Positions 60,474-64,000 of a stretch of DNA of 64,000 bases are shown one piece after another. The stretch comes from Pseudopedobacter sp038243635. GTDB taxonomy: Bacteria > Bacteroidota > Bacteroidia > Sphingobacteriales > Sphingobacteriaceae. The DNA lies in assembly GCA_038243635.1 (NCBI GenBank), contig JBBSQW010000015.1, forward strand, positions 1-64,000, read 5' to 3'. The stretch's first letter is position 1. Each line of letters starts with the position of its first letter. The notes beneath the pieces were generated by a model. That model worked only from the letters and a program-made list of their open reading frames with translations, ran no database searches and was not told the DNA's origin. Both the position numbers and the translations under genes were made by a program.

Positions 60474-61274
60474 ATGGAAAAACTACTACCTATTCTATTT
60501 TTACTAGTATTATCTTTCAATAAGCTTTTTGCGCAATGTACTCCACCGGGAAATGTAGTTATATCTGGGCCTGGCATTGCAGCCGGTGCAAGCACTGGAG
60601 TTGGCTGTACAGACCGTGTTGCTGTTTATACAGTTTCCGCATCGGCTAGTGCAACAGATTATGTTTGGAAAATTACCGGCACTAATAGTACAACCCAAAT
60701 ATCCTCCACGCAGTACAGTGTTGTATTTGAAAATAGCAATGTAAGCATTGAAGTTACCCCGATGAATGGTGCCTGTCCAGGAAATAAATCAACCGTTAAT
60801 ATTGCTGTTTCTCCAATTCCAGATCGGCCATCAATCAAACAAACTGGAAATATTTTAGACGCAACGGTAACAGCCACTGTTTACCAGTGGTATTTAGGCA
60901 GTATCGCAGTTAATGGGGCAACCTCTAAAACATTTAGCCCAACCACAAACGGAACGTATCTTGTTGAAGCCAAAAACGTGAGCGGTTGTAGTTCGTTTTC
61001 GAACAACTTCAACTTTTTTAAAACAGCGATACACGAAGACGCTATTTTTAGCAACTTTAGTTTTTATCCAAACCCAGTTATAACCATTCTTTTCGTAAAC
61101 TTTAACAAGCGTTATGATTTAAACTTGGTAGATTTACGAGGGCAGCAAGTATTGCAAAAAACAGATTTACAAAACAAACAAGAAATTGACTTATCATCTT
61201 TAAAAAGAGGTATGTATTTGATGACGATTACCAGCGATGGTAAAACCGCGGTACGAAAGTTGCTTTTGAAGTAA
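60474..61274 (+). CDS. secreted T9SS cargo protein with PKD-like repeats
   Basis: A 266-residue protein with a signal peptide (to LFAQ near residue 21). Two beta-sandwich modules with cysteines (PKD/Ig-like: DYVWKITGTNST, YQWYLGSIAVNGATSKTF) are followed by a C-terminal type A sorting domain of type IX secretion (FYPNPVITILFVNF, VDLRGQQVLQKTDL, LKRGMYLMTITSDGK, RKLLLK). It should be exported across the outer membrane and anchored to the surface. No enzyme motif was seen. Confidence 0.9.
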   Translation: MEKLLPILFLLVLSFNKLFAQCTPPGNVVISGPGIAAGASTGVGCTDRVAVYTVSASASATDYVWKITGTNSTTQISSTQYSVVFENSNVSIEVTPMNGACPGNKSTVNIAVSPIPDRPSIKQTGNILDATVTATVYQWYLGSIAVNGATSKTFSPTTNGTYLVEAKNVSGCSSFSNNFNFFKTAIHEDAIFSNFSFYPNPVITILFVNFNKRYDLNLVDLRGQQVLQKTDLQNKQEIDLSSLKRGMYLMTITSDGKTAVRKLLLK

Positions 61275-61287
61275 TTATAACAATTTT

Positions 61288-61327
61288 TAAAAGCCTCGAG
61301 AAATTGCTTTTTCGGGGCTTTCTTTAT
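61288..61327 (+). terminator. Rho-independent terminator after the T9SS cargo gene
   Basis: Stem AAAGCCTCGA / TCGGGGCTTT (one G-U wobble) with a T-rich end, 14 bases after the stop. Confidence 0.75.
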
Positions 61328-61341
61328 TTATAACAAATACC

Positions 61342-62880
61342 ATGTCCATTAGACCAGATTTAATAGAAACCGTAGAATTAAGAACATTAAAACCAGAAGA
61401 TTATGTCGATCTAAAGTCGGCGATGATTTCTGCCTATTCAGCGATGGGCGAAAGTTTCTGGCGAGAGAAATCGATAGAAAAATTAATTAATATCTTTCCT
61501 GAGGGGCAGCTATGTGTAGAGGTTAACGGAAAAGTAGTTGCCACTGCTTTAAGTATTATTGTTGATTTTGATAAATTAGGTGCAACACACACGTATGCCC
61601 AAGCAACCGGAAATTATACTTTTAGCACCCATACTGATGATGGCGACGTTTTGTACGGAATAGAAGTATTTGTACACCCCGATTACCGTGGGATGCGTTT
61701 GGCCAGAAGACTTTATGATGGACGTAAATTATTGTGTGAAAACCTAAATTTGAAGTCCATTATCTTAGGAGGTAGAATACCCAATTTTGAAAAGTTTGCT
61801 GATCTTACACCTCGCCAGTATATCGATAAAGTTAAGATGAAGGAGATTTACGATCCCACACTTACTTTCCAAATTTCAAACGATTTCCACGTCAAAAAAA
61901 TATTAAAAAATTACCTGCCAGAAGATCAACAGTCTAAAGAATTTGCAACTTTATTAGAGTGGAACAACATTTATTATGTAGATGAGGAAAAGGACACCTT
62001 TAAAAAATCTAAAGTAAGAATCGGCTTAGTGCAATGGCAAATGCGTTTGTTTCCGAGTGTTGCAGATTTAATGGAAAGTGCCGAATACTTTGTAGATGCA
62101 GTGAGTGATTACTCATCAGATTTTGTTGTATTCCCGGAGTTCTTTAATGCGCCTTTGATGGCTGATTATAACCATTTAGGAGAAGCAAAAGCGATAAGAG
62201 AATTGGCGAAACACACGGAGTATATCAGAACTCGTTTTTGTGAATTAGCGGTATCTTATAACGTAAATATTATTGCCGGCAGCATGCCTTTGTTAGAGAA
62301 CGACAAGCTTTACAATGTTTCTTATCTCTGTCGCCGAGATGGAAGTTTTGACCGATCTATTAAAATACACCCTACGCCATCAGAAATACACTCTTGGGGA
62401 ATGAGTGGCGGAAACGAACTTAAAGTTTTTGATACCGATGCTGGTAGAATTGGAATTTTAATATGTTACGATTCGGAATTTCCTGAATTAGCAAGAATGC
62501 AAGCTTTAGAAAAAATGGATATTTTATTTATTCCGTTTTGGACCGATACGCAGAACGCTTACAACCGAGTGAGAATTTGCTCACAAGCGAGAGCCATTGA
62601 AAACGAATGTTATGTTGCGATTACAGGTTCGGTTGGAAACTTACCAAAGGTGAATAACATGGATTTACAATATGCGCAATCTGCGATATTCTCACCCTCA
62701 GATTTTGCTTTCCCTTCCAACGCTATTGTTGCAGAGACAACGCCAAATACCGAAAATATATTGATTGCAGATGTGAATTTAGATTTGCTAAAAGAATTGC
62801 ATGAATATGGTAGTGTTAGAAATTTGAAAGATCGTAGAACAGATTTCTATGATTTGACTTTGAAGAATCAAGTTAAATAA
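61342..62880 (+). CDS. fused GNAT acetyltransferase / carbon-nitrogen hydrolase
   Basis: A 512-residue two-domain protein. Residues about 10-215 form a GNAT-type fold (LYGIEVFVHPDYRGMRLARRLYDGR, the acetyl-CoA loop). Residues about 230-512 are a nitrilase-superfamily amidase with the full triad: Glu266 in VFPEFFNAPL, Lys341 in SIKIHPTPSE and Cys375 in GILICYDSEFPE. The fusion is known in several phyla; the substrate is not established. It is in the same direction as murF, across a repeat-bearing gap of 221 bases. Confidence 0.9.
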   Translation: MSIRPDLIETVELRTLKPEDYVDLKSAMISAYSAMGESFWREKSIEKLINIFPEGQLCVEVNGKVVATALSIIVDFDKLGATHTYAQATGNYTFSTHTDDGDVLYGIEVFVHPDYRGMRLARRLYDGRKLLCENLNLKSIILGGRIPNFEKFADLTPRQYIDKVKMKEIYDPTLTFQISNDFHVKKILKNYLPEDQQSKEFATLLEWNNIYYVDEEKDTFKKSKVRIGLVQWQMRLFPSVADLMESAEYFVDAVSDYSSDFVVFPEFFNAPLMADYNHLGEAKAIRELAKHTEYIRTRFCELAVSYNVNIIAGSMPLLENDKLYNVSYLCRRDGSFDRSIKIHPTPSEIHSWGMSGGNELKVFDTDAGRIGILICYDSEFPELARMQALEKMDILFIPFWTDTQNAYNRVRICSQARAIENECYVAITGSVGNLPKVNNMDLQYAQSAIFSPSDFAFPSNAIVAETTPNTENILIADVNLDLLKELHEYGSVRNLKDRRTDFYDLTLKNQVK

Positions 62881-62924
62881 TGGGAATTTTTTAACGCAAT
62901 TATTTTTTTGATTTGCCGAAACAG

Positions 62925-63060
62925 ACTTCAACCACAATGCACACGAAGAACACAGAGTTGGGTACAAAAATATCATTTTCTTCTGCCCCAGCTCTGTGAA
63001 TTCTGTAGTTAAAAAACTGTATTTCATCTGTGAGAAAAAACTGTACGCGTTCTCTGGTTA
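62925..63060. repeat. inverted pair of dispersed ACCACAGAG-type repeats
   Basis: Plus-strand CAACCACAATGCACACGAAG with AACACAGAG (62930-62959) faces minus-strand counterparts: AGCTCTGTGAATTCTGTAGT (62991-63010) and GCGTTCTCTGGTTAAAA (about 63047-63063). It is related to the repeats at 22568 and 32140. Confidence 0.55.
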
Positions 63061-63101
63061 AAACAAATAAATGATTTTAACTTTACTTCTTTAACAATCT
63101 T

Positions 63102-64000
63102 ATGAGTATCGCAGAATTATACATCCATTATTTAGCACACCCAAAAGTTTGTACAGATACCCGAAACATAACGGAAGGCTGTTTATTTTTTGCGTTAAAG
63201 GGCGATAATTTTGACGCAAACGAATTTGCTTCCGAAGCTTTAGGGAAAGGTGCTTCTTTTGCAATAATTGATGATGCTACCTACGCAACAAGCGATCAGT
63301 TTATCTTAGTTGAAGATAGTTTAGTTGCTTTACAACAACTTGCCACACACCATCGTGAAAAATTAAAAATTCCGTTTATTGGTTTAACGGGGAGTAATGG
63401 AAAAACAACGACGAAAGAGATTATAAATAGCGTATTAAGTCAAAAATTTAAAACACTGGCCACAAAAGGAAATTTAAACAACCACATCGGAGTTCCGTTA
63501 ACAATACTAGAAATCAACAATGATGTTCAGCTTGCCATTATAGAAATGGGTGCCAATCATCAAAAAGAAATTGAAATGCTATCCAACATCTGCCAGCCTA
63601 ATTTTGGTTTAATTACCAACATTGGCAAAGCACACTTAGAAGGTTTCGGCGGCATTGAAGGCGTAAAAAAAGGTAAAGGTGAGCTTTATGATTACCTACA
63701 AATTCATAAAGGAACAGTTTTCATTAATCAAGATAGCCAGATCCTTACTGAAATGGCTAGCCAAAGAAGCTTTGATAAAACAATAAGTTACGGCACTACG
63801 GACACTTGCGAGGTTAAGGGAGAATTGATTGATAATAATCCTTACTTAAAAATCAAGTGGTCTTATAAGTCGTCAACCTATGAAGTACTTTCTCAACTTA
63901 CTGGTACTTATAACTTTGAAAATATTTTAGTTGCGGTTGCGATAGGTTTGGAATTCGGACTAACGCCTAACGAGATAAATAAAGGAATAACTGATTACGC
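63102..64000 (+). CDS. murF: UDP-N-acetylmuramoyl-tripeptide--D-alanyl-D-alanine ligase (partial)
   Basis: My translation from ATG 63102 gives 299 residues, beginning MSIAELYIHYLAHPKVCTDT. MurF N-terminal features are DTRNITEGCLFFALKG and the P-loop GLTGSNGKTTTKEI, then NLNNHIGVPLTIL, EMGANHQKEIEML and NIGKAHLEGFGG. It adds D-Ala-D-Ala to the peptidoglycan precursor in the cytoplasm. The C-terminal third is cut off by the window edge. A mur neighbour cannot be checked. Confidence 0.95.
   Translation, partial: MSIAELYIHYLAHPKVCTDTRNITEGCLFFALKGDNFDANEFASEALGKGASFAIIDDATYATSDQFILVEDSLVALQQLATHHREKLKIPFIGLTGSNGKTTTKEIINSVLSQKFKTLATKGNLNNHIGVPLTILEINNDVQLAIIEMGANHQKEIEMLSNICQPNFGLITNIGKAHLEGFGGIEGVKKGKGELYDYLQIHKGTVFINQDSQILTEMASQRSFDKTISYGTTDTCEVKGELIDNNPYLKIKWSYKSSTYEVLSQLTGTYNFENILVAVAIGLEFGLTPNEINKGITDY

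Overview
The window looks like a chromosome segment of a Bacteroidota bacterium, most likely a Pedobacter-like member of the Sphingobacteriaceae. Reasons: low G+C, Bacteroidota-type promoters (TAnnTTTG near -7, with TTTG 19 bp upstream in the best case), the gliding lipoprotein GldH, a type IX secretion C-terminal sorting domain, carboxypeptidase-regulatory/TonB-plug style proteins, many lipoprotein glycosidases and a fused OtsA-OtsB. No rRNA, tRNA or CRISPR array was seen.

Layout. 1-1081: the start of the S10 ribosomal operon (rplC, rplD), with its own promoter and no rpsJ in front. 1541-6774: a small secreted protein, then a three-gene exported unit (two DUF1080/LamG-like proteins around a beta-propeller fused to an azurin-like copper domain). 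7015-16795: the membrane arm of respiratory complex I (nuoHIJKLMN) with its own promoter, an unrelated MuiA/DUF4139 gene between nuoM and nuoN, and no nuoA-G in the window. 16918-19402: an island of REP-like double hairpins around a HEPN-like gene, a cupin gene and a REP-associated tyrosine transposase broken by one in-frame stop. 19489-32010: housekeeping and envelope genes (NlpE/META lipoprotein, esterase, endonuclease/exonuclease/phosphatase, trhO, a large MG2 protein, flavin reductase, dual-ATPase ABC protein, PolB-type exonuclease, bioD, bioF). 32398-43956: a carbohydrate locus (GH92 divergent from GH31, GH5, GH26 and GH2), suited to mannan-type hemicellulose but lacking SusC/SusD.

44294-64000: mostly core genes: holB-ricT-gldH, rpsP with a long acidic tail, a nitroreductase, an MscS channel, otsAB convergent with a GH15 trehalase-like gene, a GT51 transglycosylase, mrp and a NifU-type scaffold (Fe-S assembly), def, a T9SS cargo protein, a GNAT-nitrilase fusion and the start of murF.

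The most interesting points are the REP/transposase island, whose hairpin stems change in a base-pair-preserving way; the split nuo cluster; the leftover 3' end of a second GH92 gene; and the propeller-azurin/DUF1080 operon, which could be a periplasmic sugar-oxidation pathway. No complete new defence system is evident; the HEPN-like gene is the nearest candidate.
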